A stretch of 11,974 nt of DNA from CAVWCW01 sp965365625 (GCA_965365625.1 CBDUCL010000075.1:1-11974); one strand, 5' to 3'. Positions 1 to 7,124 are shown, counted from the first letter of the stretch. Translations and numbers: made by a program. The notes: generated from the sequence alone by a model not told the origin.

Positions 1-397
1 CGTGCGCGTCATACACCAGGGGCACCCGGTGGGCCCGCGCCAGCCAGCCCCCCAGGACCAGGGTGTCCAGGTTGACGCAGCGCAGCACGTCGATTTCCGC
101 CAAGCGGTCGGCGTTGCGGGGGTCCTTGAACTTGGCCGGCGGATGAGAGTCCTGGGGCTTGACCCGCTGCTCGCCGTGGCAGCCCAGGCAGCGCTCCTGC
201 ATTGCCTCCGGGCCGTCGAAAGCGGCACCGTGACAGGCTTCGCAGGCAAGGCCAAGCTGATGGTGGCCGTGGGTCAGGGGGCCGGGCATAAAGACTCGCT
301 TATCACCGCCCCAATGCAGGCTGTAGCCCAACGCCAGGCCGGTGCCGAGGGTCAGCAGGAGCCAGGCGGTCCACAGGAATTTTCGCTTGCTGCCCAT
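1..397 (-). CDS. Membrane-anchored multihaem cytochrome c (c3-like), partial; C-terminal part looks chimeric with a glycosyltransferase
   Basis: The frame opens at ATG 397 and runs off the left edge (132 codons visible). A GAGG motif sits just upstream, and the start is 8 nt past the TGA (406-408) at which the upstream redox gene would end if it were intact, so the two were probably one operon. Residues 7-28 form an uncleaved signal anchor. Two haem-binding CxxCH motifs follow: CEACH (52-56) and CLGCH (70-74). The His-rich stretch at 43-46 and the text KFKDPRNADRLAEID (89-103) match a family of NapC/c3-like cytochromes that I recall continuing with CVTCH. Here the frame instead reads CVNLDTLVLGGWLARAHR and then PLVYDAH, which looks like the N-terminal domain of a family-4-type glycosyltransferase. 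No other frame restores the third CxxCH. The protein is expected to face the periplasm and carry electrons. The cytochrome identity of residues 1-107 is firm. The rest may be a rearrangement or an assembly join. Confidence 0.75.
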   Translation of the reverse strand, partial: MGSKRKFLWTAWLLLTLGTGLALGYSLHWGGDKRVFMPGPLTHGHHQLGLACEACHGAAFDGPEAMQERCLGCHGEQRVKPQDSHPPAKFKDPRNADRLAEIDVLRCVNLDTLVLGGWLARAHRVPLVYDAH

Positions 398-455
398 GTC
401 CGGCCTCAGAAGTAGTAGGTCTTGAGCAGGTGGTAGCCGAGCAACGCCGGCAAAG

Positions 456-498
456 GCCAGAGCAGCCAGATGTGGGCCGAAAGGGCCAGCCGCCGGGC
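456..498. repeat. 43-bp direct repeat, copy A
   Basis: This 43-bp segment is identical to 593-635 except at one base (G484 versus A621). On the minus strand both copies read ARRLALSAHIWLLW, and the single difference is synonymous (Ala codon). Copy A is followed by the natural-looking gene end PLPALLGYHLLKTYYF and a stop at 406. Confidence 0.9.
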
Positions 499-592
499 GG
501 TGCGAATCCGGTCCGCACCCGCCTGACCCGGTTCGGCTATGATAGTGGGCCGCCCGCACGGGCGATCCTCGACCGGGCGCGCGCGGAGGGGA
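499..592. other. 94-bp unique spacer between the direct repeats (insertion)
   Basis: This unique sequence separates the two 43-bp repeats. Together with one repeat it makes a 137-bp insertion, which is not a multiple of three. It contains two short inverted repeats: GGTGCG...CGCACC at 499-519 and GCCCG-CA-CGGGC near 551-562. It also carries the stop codon (537-539) that now ends the upstream redox gene. No transposase end or known insertion sequence was recognised. Confidence 0.7.
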
Positions 593-2534
593 GCCAGAGC
601 AGCCAGATGTGGGCCGAAAGAGCCAGCCGCCGGGCCTTGATCACCGCGCGCTGGGGCAGCCTGTGGGCCCAGGCGATGGCGCCCCCGGCCAGCGTCCCGG
701 CCAGCAGCAGCAGCACGAAACAGAGCATTAACCAGAAATTGAGCTGGTGACCCAGGCGCAGTCCGGTGTGGGCCACCAGGGCGAGCACCGCCAACAGCCC
801 CATCGCCCCGTGCAACCAGCGCCAACCGTCGAAGCTGCCCCAGGAGAACCGGGGCAGGCGCTTGCGCAGGCTGAGCATGGACAACAAGACGCCCAAGCCC
901 AGGAGGCTGAAGCCGGTCACCTGCTTGGCCAGACTGTCGCGCCACAGCCAGTCCCACGCCAGAGCCGGCTGCACGCTACCGTGATAGGGGATGACCGGCG
1001 CCAGCAGCACCGCCAGGCACAGCAACAGCGCCCCCAGCGCCCAGGCGCCCAGGCCCTTCCAGCCCGCCACCGGGTCCGGCCGAGCCTGGCCGCACAGGGC
1101 TGCCAGCTGGGGCTTGCAGGAGCCGCAGACACTGCCGGCCGCAGTGGCCTCGGTTAGCGCCGCCGGGCTGGCCGCACCCGCCGCCATGGCGCTGCGCAGC
1201 CGGCTCAGCGACACCCCGGTGCAGTTGCAGACGGTGGCGTCGGCCGGCCAGGCGTGGATCTCCAGATCCTGCTCCTCGGGCCACAGCAGGCCCTGGCTGC
1301 AAAAGCGCAACAGCTGCCAGGGCCAGATCCGGCGCCCGTGCAACAGGGCCTCTTGCAGCCGATGGCGCTCGGGCCAGTCGCCCACCCCAAGGGCGCCGCA
1401 CAGCCGGCCCCGGCGCAGAATCAGCTTACGGTAGACGCCCTGCTCCGGGTCCTCGAAAACACGGGACACCCGCGGCCAAGCGGTGTCCTGCACCTGCCCC
1501 AAACTGAACACCGCCCGCTGCGCCAGCTTTAGACTGGCCGCTGACAGGGTGCCGAGGTATTGGGCCGACCTGCCCCGAATCCGGTGCGCAGCCACTGCCG
1601 CCTGCTCGAAGCCCGGGGCCACCAGGCCATAGACCTGGCCCCGGTGCTCGGCGCACTCGCCGACGGCATAGATGGCCGGGTCGCTGGTGCGTAGGCCGTC
1701 ATCCACCAGGATGCCCTGGCGGGTCTTCAGGCCAGCGTCTCGGGCCAAGTCCAGATTGGGGCGAATGCCGGCGGCCACCACCAGGGTGTCGCAGGCCAAT
1801 TCTTCGCCCGAACGCAGCACGACCGCTTCGAGCCCGGATACTCCCAACACCTGGCGCACCCCCTGGCCGCAGATCACCCGGATGCCCAGGCCCTGGACGT
1901 CCCGGCGCAGCAGCGAGGCGGCAGTCGGGTCCAGCTGGTTGAACATCAGGTGATCATTGTGCTCGACCACCGTAATGCGGGTATTGAACCGGGCCATGGC
2001 CCGCGCCGTCTCCAGCCCCAGCAACCCGCCCCCAAGCACCACGGTGCGGCGGCTGCGGGCCAGCCGGGCCTGCAGCCGCTCGGCGTCGGTCATATCGCGG
2101 AAGGTGAAGACGCCCGGAATCTCGATTCCGGGGATGGGCGGGATGTATGGCCGGGAGCCGGTGGCCAAGATCAGCGCGCGATAGGGGTAGCGCTGGCCCT
2201 CGGCGTCTTCGACCTGGCGCGCTGGCCGGTCGATCCGCAGCACCGGGACATTGAAGCGGGTCAGCAGGTGCTCGCTTTGCGGCAAGCTGGCGCTCAGATC
2301 CAGCTCCTCGGCGCCGGATTGGCCCGCGAGCAGGGCCGACAGGCGCACGCGGTTATAGGGCGCCCAGGGCTCGGCGCCGAACAGCACCAGCGGCCGTTCC
2401 GGCGCCAAGCGATGCAACTCCTGCGTCGCCCGGATGCCCACCGGGCCGCTGCCCACGACCAATACGGGCAGTTCGGAGAAAGCCGGCGGGCGGGCGTTTG
2501 AGACTTCCAGAGGCTCTGCGGTCTGCGCTTGCAT
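537..2534 (-). CDS. NAD(P)H/FAD oxidoreductase with BFD-like [2Fe-2S] and haem-b-type membrane domain; C-terminus disrupted
   Basis: This 665-residue protein has three parts. Residues about 20-400 are a NirB/rubredoxin-reductase-like pyridine nucleotide-disulphide oxidoreductase: FAD fingerprint GSGPVG (28-33), ATGSRPY (124-130), NAD(P)H fingerprint GGGLLG (168-173) and YAVGECAEH (289-297). A BFD-like [2Fe-2S] domain follows, with CxC (436/438) and CxxC (470/473). The sirohaem domain of NirB is absent. Instead there are four hydrophobic helices (about 497-516, 540-556, 573-592, 600-621) with His575, 589, 596 and 642 as candidate haem ligands, as in cytochrome b561 or ferric reductase-like modules. 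Likely role: passing electrons from NAD(P)H into or across the membrane. The natural end PLPALLGYHLLKTYYF lies in another frame beyond a 137-bp insertion; removing it would give 663 residues ending 8 nt before the cytochrome start. The present version loses the last helix and one His. The gene is divergent from nsrR and has an NsrR box upstream. Confidence 0.8.
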   Translation of the reverse strand: MQAQTAEPLEVSNARPPAFSELPVLVVGSGPVGIRATQELHRLAPERPLVLFGAEPWAPYNRVRLSALLAGQSGAEELDLSASLPQSEHLLTRFNVPVLRIDRPARQVEDAEGQRYPYRALILATGSRPYIPPIPGIEIPGVFTFRDMTDAERLQARLARSRRTVVLGGGLLGLETARAMARFNTRITVVEHNDHLMFNQLDPTAASLLRRDVQGLGIRVICGQGVRQVLGVSGLEAVVLRSGEELACDTLVVAAGIRPNLDLARDAGLKTRQGILVDDGLRTSDPAIYAVGECAEHRGQVYGLVAPGFEQAAVAAHRIRGRSAQYLGTLSAASLKLAQRAVFSLGQVQDTAWPRVSRVFEDPEQGVYRKLILRRGRLCGALGVGDWPERHRLQEALLHGRRIWPWQLLRFCSQGLLWPEEQDLEIHAWPADATVCNCTGVSLSRLRSAMAAGAASPAALTEATAAGSVCGSCKPQLAALCGQARPDPVAGWKGLGAWALGALLLCLAVLLAPVIPYHGSVQPALAWDWLWRDSLAKQVTGFSLLGLGVLLSMLSLRKRLPRFSWGSFDGWRWLHGAMGLLAVLALVAHTGLRLGHQLNFWLMLCFVLLLLAGTLAGGAIAWAHRLPQRAVIKARRLALSAHIWLLWLPSARARSRIARAGGPLS
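593..635. repeat. 43-bp direct repeat, copy B
   Basis: Second copy of the repeat at 456-498, 137 bp away. It lies in the reading frame of the redox gene (residues about 634-647). Beyond it the frame runs into LPSARARSRIARAGGPLS, which does not look like native membrane-protein sequence. Confidence 0.9.
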
Positions 2535-2568
2535 GTTTGCTTGCGATTCTTCCCGGCTAAGGCTTCAA

Positions 2569-2591
2569 AACATGCTTCGGTAATACATCTT
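2569..2591 (-). promoter_or_regulatory. Predicted NsrR operator
   Basis: The halves AACATGCTTCG and TAATACATCTT are separated by one base. Compared with the E. coli NsrR consensus (AAGATGCATTT-N-AAATACATCTT, from memory) they match at 7/11 and 10/11 positions. The site is in the nsrR/redox-gene intergenic region and ends 34 bp upstream of the redox gene ATG (2534), a position fit for repressing that gene. The nsrR ATG is about 200 bp away. No convincing -35/-10 pair could be assigned on either strand. Confidence 0.7.
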
Positions 2592-2792
2592 TTGTGCCAG
2601 TTTCTATCGGCAGCGCAATAAGCGAATGATAATACTCTGAAAGATTGGGATTCCTCGGGGTCTGCAGCTGCAACGGCCGGCCCCCTGACGCATGCGGGCA
2701 CGCGAAAAGCCAGCACGAACATGGGGCTCCTTGGTGCAAAGCTGGTGCAAGTGTTAGGCTTGGCGCAGCCGTTTACCCAAGCCCTTGTGCCC

Positions 2793-3221
2793 ATGCGTCT
2801 GACCCGCCAAACCGACTACTCCCTGCGCCTGCTGATCTACCTGGCCCTGGCCGAGGGAAGACTGGTCACCATTGCCGAGGTGGCAGAGAACTTCCAGGTC
2901 TCACGCAACCATCTGATGAAGATCGCCAACCAGCTCTCCAACCTCGGTTACCTGGAGAGCCTGCGGGGCAAGGGAGGCGGCATTCGCCTGGCCCGCACCC
3001 CGGCACAGGTGCGCCTGGGCCAACTGGTGCGGGCCACCGAGCCGCCCCAGCCCCTGGTAGACTGTCATAATCCGCCCTGCCCCATCGCCGGCAACTGCGG
3101 GCTGGTGGGCGTCCTGAACCAGGCCCAGCTCGCCTTCCTCGCCAGTCTGGACCAGTACAGCCTGGCCGACGTCATCAGTAATCGGGACCAGCTGCGGGTG
3201 GCCTTTCCCGGCCTGAGCTGA
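2793..3221 (+). CDS. nsrR: NsrR, Rrf2-family nitric oxide-sensing transcriptional repressor
   Basis: This 142-residue protein has the usual NsrR length. It begins MRLTRQTDYSLRLLIYLA, the typical Rrf2 winged-helix start. The recognition helix region VSRNHLMKIANQL and the wing GKGGGIRLA follow, close to E. coli NsrR. Three cysteines in DCHNPPCPIAGNC (Cx4Cx5C, about residues 90-101) are the [2Fe-2S]/[4Fe-4S] ligands of NsrR, whose cluster is nitrosylated by NO to release DNA. The start was set at ATG 2793 because family similarity begins there; the frame extends 24 codons upstream with no family match. The GTG six bases earlier is also possible, and the Shine-Dalgarno is weak. It is transcribed divergently from the redox operon, whose operator it presumably binds. 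The methyltransferase gene follows closely on the same strand. Confidence 0.92.
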   Translation: MRLTRQTDYSLRLLIYLALAEGRLVTIAEVAENFQVSRNHLMKIANQLSNLGYLESLRGKGGGIRLARTPAQVRLGQLVRATEPPQPLVDCHNPPCPIAGNCGLVGVLNQAQLAFLASLDQYSLADVISNRDQLRVAFPGLS

Positions 3222-3230
3222 GGAGCTGGC

Positions 3231-3962
3231 GTGATTTGCGCCCCAGCCCGGCCGGATTCAGTGCCTTACCGGCATCAGGCCGAGCGTTTCCAAAACTCCG
3301 TTTTTCTCGGCGCCTTCGCCGTTCGACCGGTACCCACCGACAGGAATATGGACCAAGACGATTACGCTTCCATCCAGCAGCGCTTGGGGCTGGCCCAGGC
3401 GTTGCCAATAGAACCCATCTGGTCGGCGGAACCGGCCTTTTTGAACCTACTCATTGATCACTGCCGAACCGAGCAGCCCCAGACCATCGTCGAATGTAGC
3501 AGTGGACTGAGCACCCTGGTGCTGGCGCGCTGCTGCCAACTCAACGGCGGCGGCCGGGTCATCAGCATGGAGAACGGGGAAGAATACGCCGCCAAAACGG
3601 TCGCCGAGCTGGCGGAATTCGGCCTGTCGGAATGGGCCCAAGTGATCCATGCCCCGCTGCGAACATACCGGCTCGGCGCGGACGACTACCTTTGGTACGA
3701 CACGGAACGGCTGCCCGAGCTCGCCATCGACCTGTTGGTCATCGACGGTCCGCCGGGCTTTATCCAGCGCCACTCCCGATACCCCGCGTTACCCCTACTG
3801 CGGAAACGGCTCGCCCCCGGCTGCCGGCTGTTTCTGGACGACGCCGCGCGGCCCGACGAGCAAGAGATCCTTGGCCGCTGGCAGGCAGAGCTGCCAGGGC
3901 TGAGCCAGGACTACCGCACCACAGAGCGAGGCTGCGCTATCCTTTCGCTCGCCCCCGCTTGA
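3231..3962 (+). CDS. Class I SAM-dependent methyltransferase, substrate unknown
   Basis: The protein has a Rossmann-type methyltransferase core: motif I TIVECSSGLSTLVLARC, an acidic residue after strand 2 in VISMENGEEYA, the strand-4 motif DLLVIDGPPG and a C-terminal LAPGCRLFLDDAARPDE. This is the Methyltransf_24-like pattern. No membrane segment is visible. Start choice is ambiguous. GTG 3231 has a strong AGGAG with good spacing and sits 9 bp behind nsrR, giving 243 residues. ATG 3348 (MDQDDYASIQQRL) is where the globular domain begins, giving 204 residues, but its AGGA is only 2 bases away. The first 39 residues of the long form have no recognisable fold. Co-transcription with nsrR is likely from spacing, but a link to NO metabolism is not shown. 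The methyl acceptor cannot be predicted. Confidence 0.8.
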   Translation: MICAPARPDSVPYRHQAERFQNSVFLGAFAVRPVPTDRNMDQDDYASIQQRLGLAQALPIEPIWSAEPAFLNLLIDHCRTEQPQTIVECSSGLSTLVLARCCQLNGGGRVISMENGEEYAAKTVAELAEFGLSEWAQVIHAPLRTYRLGADDYLWYDTERLPELAIDLLVIDGPPGFIQRHSRYPALPLLRKRLAPGCRLFLDDAARPDEQEILGRWQAELPGLSQDYRTTERGCAILSLAPA

Positions 3963-4348
3963 CTGGCGCTCCAGCAGAGCCTGGGGCTTTTGGGCGGCGA
4001 ATTCACGCGGCTGAACGGGCGACTTGGCCCCTTCAACGCATTGGTCCGCCCTCATTCAACCTAGAAAGTTGCCGTGGAACGCGGTGGTGGGTGCGCTTGC
4101 GGGGGCGCAGGGCAACGACTGCATGGATAATGCAGGAGGTAGGGCGATGCAGGAAGCCAAAGCCGAGGCGCGACGACGGGGATTAGCGATCTATTCCAGG
4201 AACTAGCAACGCGGCCGTGCTGCCGCCGCAAGCGTGACATACGCCCAGAAACCTGGATCGCAAGTCGATGAAGCGAAGGCCTATCGCTTCCTATCAGCAC
4301 CTTGCTGTCAGAACGGAGCGGTCTGCTGCTCTTTCCAGGTTCAAGCAG
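3963..4348. other. Intergenic gap between convergent genes; weak hairpins only
   Basis: No convincing gene was found here. A short hairpin (AGCC 3978-3981, GGCT 3985-3988, followed by TTT) could be a weak terminator for the methyltransferase gene. A perfect 7-bp stem (GAAGCGA 4270-4276, TCGCTTC 4284-4290, 7-nt loop) lies 59 bp past the stop of the convergent protease gene but has no T-run. A 19-codon reading frame with a strong ribosome binding site is listed separately. Confidence 0.5.
4147..4206 (+). CDS. Possible 19-residue small protein
   Basis: ATG 4147 follows AGGAGGT (4134-4140) with a 6-nt spacer, the best Shine-Dalgarno in the neighbourhood. The product would be MQEAKAEARRRGLAIYSRN, basic and soluble, with no known family. 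It may equally be a chance match or the start of a decayed gene, since nothing recognisable follows the stop. Confidence 0.2.
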   Translation: MQEAKAEARRRGLAIYSRN

Positions 4349-4921
4349 CTAGTCGCTGAGCGAAAGCGAATGATAGACGAGGGCGGATGCGGAGAAGAAA
4401 TTGTGCAGAAAATGCAAAGCAATCGCCGGCCAAAAGCGTTGGGTGGCCGCAATCAACCAGAGGCCACAGATGCCAAGCACTAACAAGGGAAGCAACGCCA
4501 GCCCGTTGCGACCGTGACTCAATGCAAAAATGGCGGCGAGCGCGACGCCGATAGACCACCACAGGTATTTGGGGACCAGTTTCCTGGCAAGGAACAGGGG
4601 TCCGCGAAAAATCAGCTCCTCGTAGACGGGCGCGAACAGCAGGATGGTCGATAGATTCCAGGGGTCCAGGAACAGCCTATCGGCGAGCCGTTGAGGTTGT
4701 TCCAGCACCCACCTTTGGGTCTCGAATAGCGTCTCCAGCAAAGGATAATGGAAATGGAGTTCGCTCGGAAACATAGACGGGCACAGATAGGGACAAAGGG
4801 GGGTGTCCGTCACGAGCACGGCCAGATAGTTCTTCAAGCCGCAGGTAACGATAACAACGCCCAGGCAGGCAAAAACCTTCGGCCAGATCGAACTCGTTGA
4901 AGAATTGGGCACGACTGTCAT
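4349..4921 (-). CDS. CPBP (CAAX/Abi) family intramembrane glutamic/metalloprotease
   Basis: This 190-residue polytopic membrane protein carries all conserved CPBP motifs: EELIFRG (EExxxR, residues 101-107), the His of FALSHG (H136), and HFLHN (HxxxN, H170-N174) in the last helix. Hydrophobic helices lie at about 17-38, 90-112, 121-135, 140-158 and 164-185. Relatives include eukaryotic Rce1 CAAX prenyl proteases and bacterial proteins tied to bacteriocin self-immunity or membrane protein processing. The substrate here is unknown. The Shine-Dalgarno ahead of ATG 4921 is poor, so the start could differ slightly. It lies 89 bp downstream of the transporter gene on the same strand and could be co-transcribed, though there is no functional link. 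Confidence 0.85.
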   Translation of the reverse strand: MTVVPNSSTSSIWPKVFACLGVVIVTCGLKNYLAVLVTDTPLCPYLCPSMFPSELHFHYPLLETLFETQRWVLEQPQRLADRLFLDPWNLSTILLFAPVYEELIFRGPLFLARKLVPKYLWWSIGVALAAIFALSHGRNGLALLPLLVLGICGLWLIAATQRFWPAIALHFLHNFFSASALVYHSLSLSD

Positions 4922-5010
4922 TGTTGGGCTGCTCTAGTGCGAAGCAAGCGAAATCGGTCTTGTAGCTTCCTGCGGGTCCTCCGTGGTGGGCACGGGCGCG
5001 ACAGCTCGGG

Positions 5011-6501
5011 CTAGCTCAGGACCAGCCGGGCACCGAGGGAGACCACCGCCGTCACCACCAGGATCGCGATCAGGTTCAATCCCAACCCCGCTTTGGCCAT
5101 CTGTCCGACGGTGACGTAGCCCGACGAAAACACGATGGCGTTCGGTGGGGTCGCGACCGGCAGCATAAAGGCGCAGCTGGCGGCCAGCGCCGCAGTGGTT
5201 AATAGCATACCCGGGGACGATTCGGTCGCAATGGCGGTCGCCGCCAACACCGGCATCAGCGTAGTGGTCACGGCGGTGTTGCTGGTGATCTCGGTGAGAA
5301 ACACCACCAGCGTGGCGACAGCGAGCGCCAATACCCATGGCGGAACGCCGCCTAGCCCCGCAAGGCCGGAGGCGAGGAAGGCGTCGACGCCGTTGGCAGC
5401 TATCGCCGCCGCGAGGCTGAGTCCGCCACCGAAGAGTATCAGGACTTCCCAAGGCACCCGTCTGGCGGTCTCCCAATCCAGTGCAAATTCGCGCGCCTCG
5501 CGGTCAACGGGAATCACGAACAGGCTCAGGGCCCCAAACATGGCGATACCGGCATCTGTGATCCCGGCAATGCCGGTCCAGCTGACCAGTTGCGGGCGCA
5601 GCAACCAGCCGCTTGCGGTGAGCAAGAAGACAACCAGTGTCACCCGCTCGCCCCGACTCATGGCGCCGAGGCCTGCCAGCTCGGCCTGCAACAGCGCTCG
5701 CCCGCAGGGGAAGGGGGTTGCGGGCACCCGAAAGGCGATCCGGGTAAGGTACCACCAGCTCAGCGGCAGGAGCAGGGCGACCAAGGGCAATCCGATTGCC
5801 AGCCAACCGACCATGCTCAGGTCCACGCCGTAGTGGGCCTTTACGAACGCGGCCAGCACCAGGTTCGGCGGGGTGCCGACCAGGGTTCCGGTACCGCCGA
5901 TCGAACAGGCGTAGGCGATGCCGAGCACCAGGGCGGTGCCGAACGCCCGCATCTGCGCGGGGGTGCAGGAGGCACCCGCCTCCCTCGATCGATGCTCTTC
6001 GAGCATTTTCAGGACGCTGGCCCCGATCGGCAGCATCATAATGGCGGTCGCGGTATTGGAGATCCACATGCTCAGCAGCGCCGCCGCCAACATGAACCCA
6101 CCGATCAGGGCCCGGGGGCTCGACCCGACCAACAGCAGCACGCGCAGCGCGATCCGCCGGTGCAGGCCGAAACGCTGAATTCCCAGCCCCAGCAGAAATC
6201 CGCCCAAGAATAGGAAGATCAAGGGGTTGGCATATGGCGCGGCGCTGGCGCCGATATCGGCAATGCCGAGCAGGGGAAAGAGCACCACTGGGAGGAGTGC
6301 CGTGGCGGCCAGAGGCACCGCCTCGGTCAGCCACCAGGTGGCCATCCAGACCGCCGTCGCCAGGGTGGCTCGCCCGGCAGCGGTCAATCCTGTTTCTCCC
6401 GGACCGGACGCTTCCGGCAACAGTGTGGCCACGAGCAAGGCAAGCGCCGGCCCTAGCAATATCCCTGCCCGGGCGATGGCCTCTCGGTTCATTTTCAACA
6501 T
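5011..6501 (-). CDS. DASS/SLC13 family anion:sodium symporter
   Basis: This 496-residue inner-membrane transporter has about 11 hydrophobic helices. The paired signature of the divalent anion:Na+ symporter (DASS) family is clear: MWISNTATAIMMLP with SNT at 148-150, and EITSNTAVTTTLMP with SNT at 407-409. Each SNT lies in a helical hairpin that binds Na+ and the carboxylate or sulfate. The matching TPPN loops are at 210-213 and 451-454. Family substrates are C4-dicarboxylates, citrate or sulfate/thiosulfate; the sequence alone does not decide. The start at ATG 6501 is supported by GGAGGG 5 nt upstream, and an internal ATG three codons later is less well placed. The gene heads a minus-strand pair with the CPBP protease gene. 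Confidence 0.92.
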   Translation of the reverse strand: MLKMNREAIARAGILLGPALALLVATLLPEASGPGETGLTAAGRATLATAVWMATWWLTEAVPLAATALLPVVLFPLLGIADIGASAAPYANPLIFLFLGGFLLGLGIQRFGLHRRIALRVLLLVGSSPRALIGGFMLAAALLSMWISNTATAIMMLPIGASVLKMLEEHRSREAGASCTPAQMRAFGTALVLGIAYACSIGGTGTLVGTPPNLVLAAFVKAHYGVDLSMVGWLAIGLPLVALLLPLSWWYLTRIAFRVPATPFPCGRALLQAELAGLGAMSRGERVTLVVFLLTASGWLLRPQLVSWTGIAGITDAGIAMFGALSLFVIPVDREAREFALDWETARRVPWEVLILFGGGLSLAAAIAANGVDAFLASGLAGLGGVPPWVLALAVATLVVFLTEITSNTAVTTTLMPVLAATAIATESSPGMLLTTAALAASCAFMLPVATPPNAIVFSSGYVTVGQMAKAGLGLNLIAILVVTAVVSLGARLVLS

Positions 6502-6937
6502 GCGGCCCTCCGGCTAGCCAGACATGGGCGGACCATCGAGCATGGCCCAAGCCCCGCCAGCAGGGCGGCCTGCATCAGGGAGCGCTGGCGTTCTCGTTGG
6601 TGACGGGTGGCATGGGTCACGACCGCAGGCATCCCGGTAGCGGATGGAAATCACCCCCTCCATTACCCGGACTCCGTTCCAGGCAGCGGTGTGGCTTGGC
6701 TCCGCCACGGCCCCATGCGCCCTTCCAGTCGGCACAGGGTCCAATCACCAAGCCGGACCTGCCCTGCGAGGGCGAATCGGAAGGCGAGGGTTCACTACAA
6801 GGATAGGCCCAAACAGGCTTTCTGTGACGGTCTTAGTCAGCGCGGAGCGCACGGATTTGTAGAAAATTGACCGCGTTACGGCCAGGCCGATTCCGCCAGG
6901 GTGAAGCCGCGTTCCGGAAGCCTTCAATATGAACACT

Positions 6938-7124
6938 CCACCCGCTCAAACGGGTGGTTTCGGGTTACCGCTGAAAGCCGGATTGATCGGCGATTCGGCC
7001 GATTGAAAAACGAGCCGGCGGTAAATATATGCCACATTCAATATATTGAGCCGCCGTCCGTACAAGGAGTCGCTTCGCGACGGCCTCGATTGCCGGCTAA
7101 AGCCGGGGGGTTTACTCATCCCCT
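6938..7124. ncRNA. Cluster of stem-loops; candidate structured RNA or mobile-element end
   Basis: Five stem-loops occur in succession. (1) CCACCCG 6938-6944 / CGGGTGG 6951-6957, 6-nt loop. (2) ATCGGC 6986-6991 / GCCGAT 6998-7003. (3) A two-part stem CGGCGG 7016-7021 / CCGCCG 7051-7056 continued by AATATAT 7024-7030 / ATATATT 7041-7047. (4) GTCGC 7069-7073 / GCGAC 7077-7081. (5) CCGGCT 7093-7098 / AGCCGG 7101-7106, followed by GGGG/CCCC flanks. Such density without coding sequence suggests a folded RNA. It is somewhat like the non-coding ends of IS200/IS605 or IscB-type elements, but no transposase, TnpB or IscB gene is adjacent, so the assignment is tentative and the strand is not settled. 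Confidence 0.35.

Noticed and set aside
2..415. 137-codon open frame on the plus strand
   Set aside because: Opposite strand to the cytochrome with two CxxCH motifs; no domain.
456..635. Two-copy repeat as a CRISPR
   Set aside because: Only two copies, coding in origin, and spacer 94 bp long.
406..957. 183-codon open frame on the minus strand
   Set aside because: Only its last 30 or so residues are meaningful: they are the displaced natural end of the redox gene. The rest is out of frame with that gene.
2592..2633. GATAAT (2628-2633) as a -10 for nsrR
   Set aside because: No acceptable -35 at 16-18 bp; TTGTGC is 30 bp away.
4268..4483. 71-codon open frame on the plus strand
   Set aside because: Weak start signal, and its 3' half is antisense to the conserved HxxxN end of the CPBP protease. 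A decayed gene cannot be fully excluded.
5135..5833. 232-codon open frame on the plus strand
   Set aside because: Antisense to the DASS transporter, which has both SNT motifs.
6514..6744. Short frames on both strands near the transporter start
   Set aside because: No ribosome binding site, no domain, overlapping frames on both strands.
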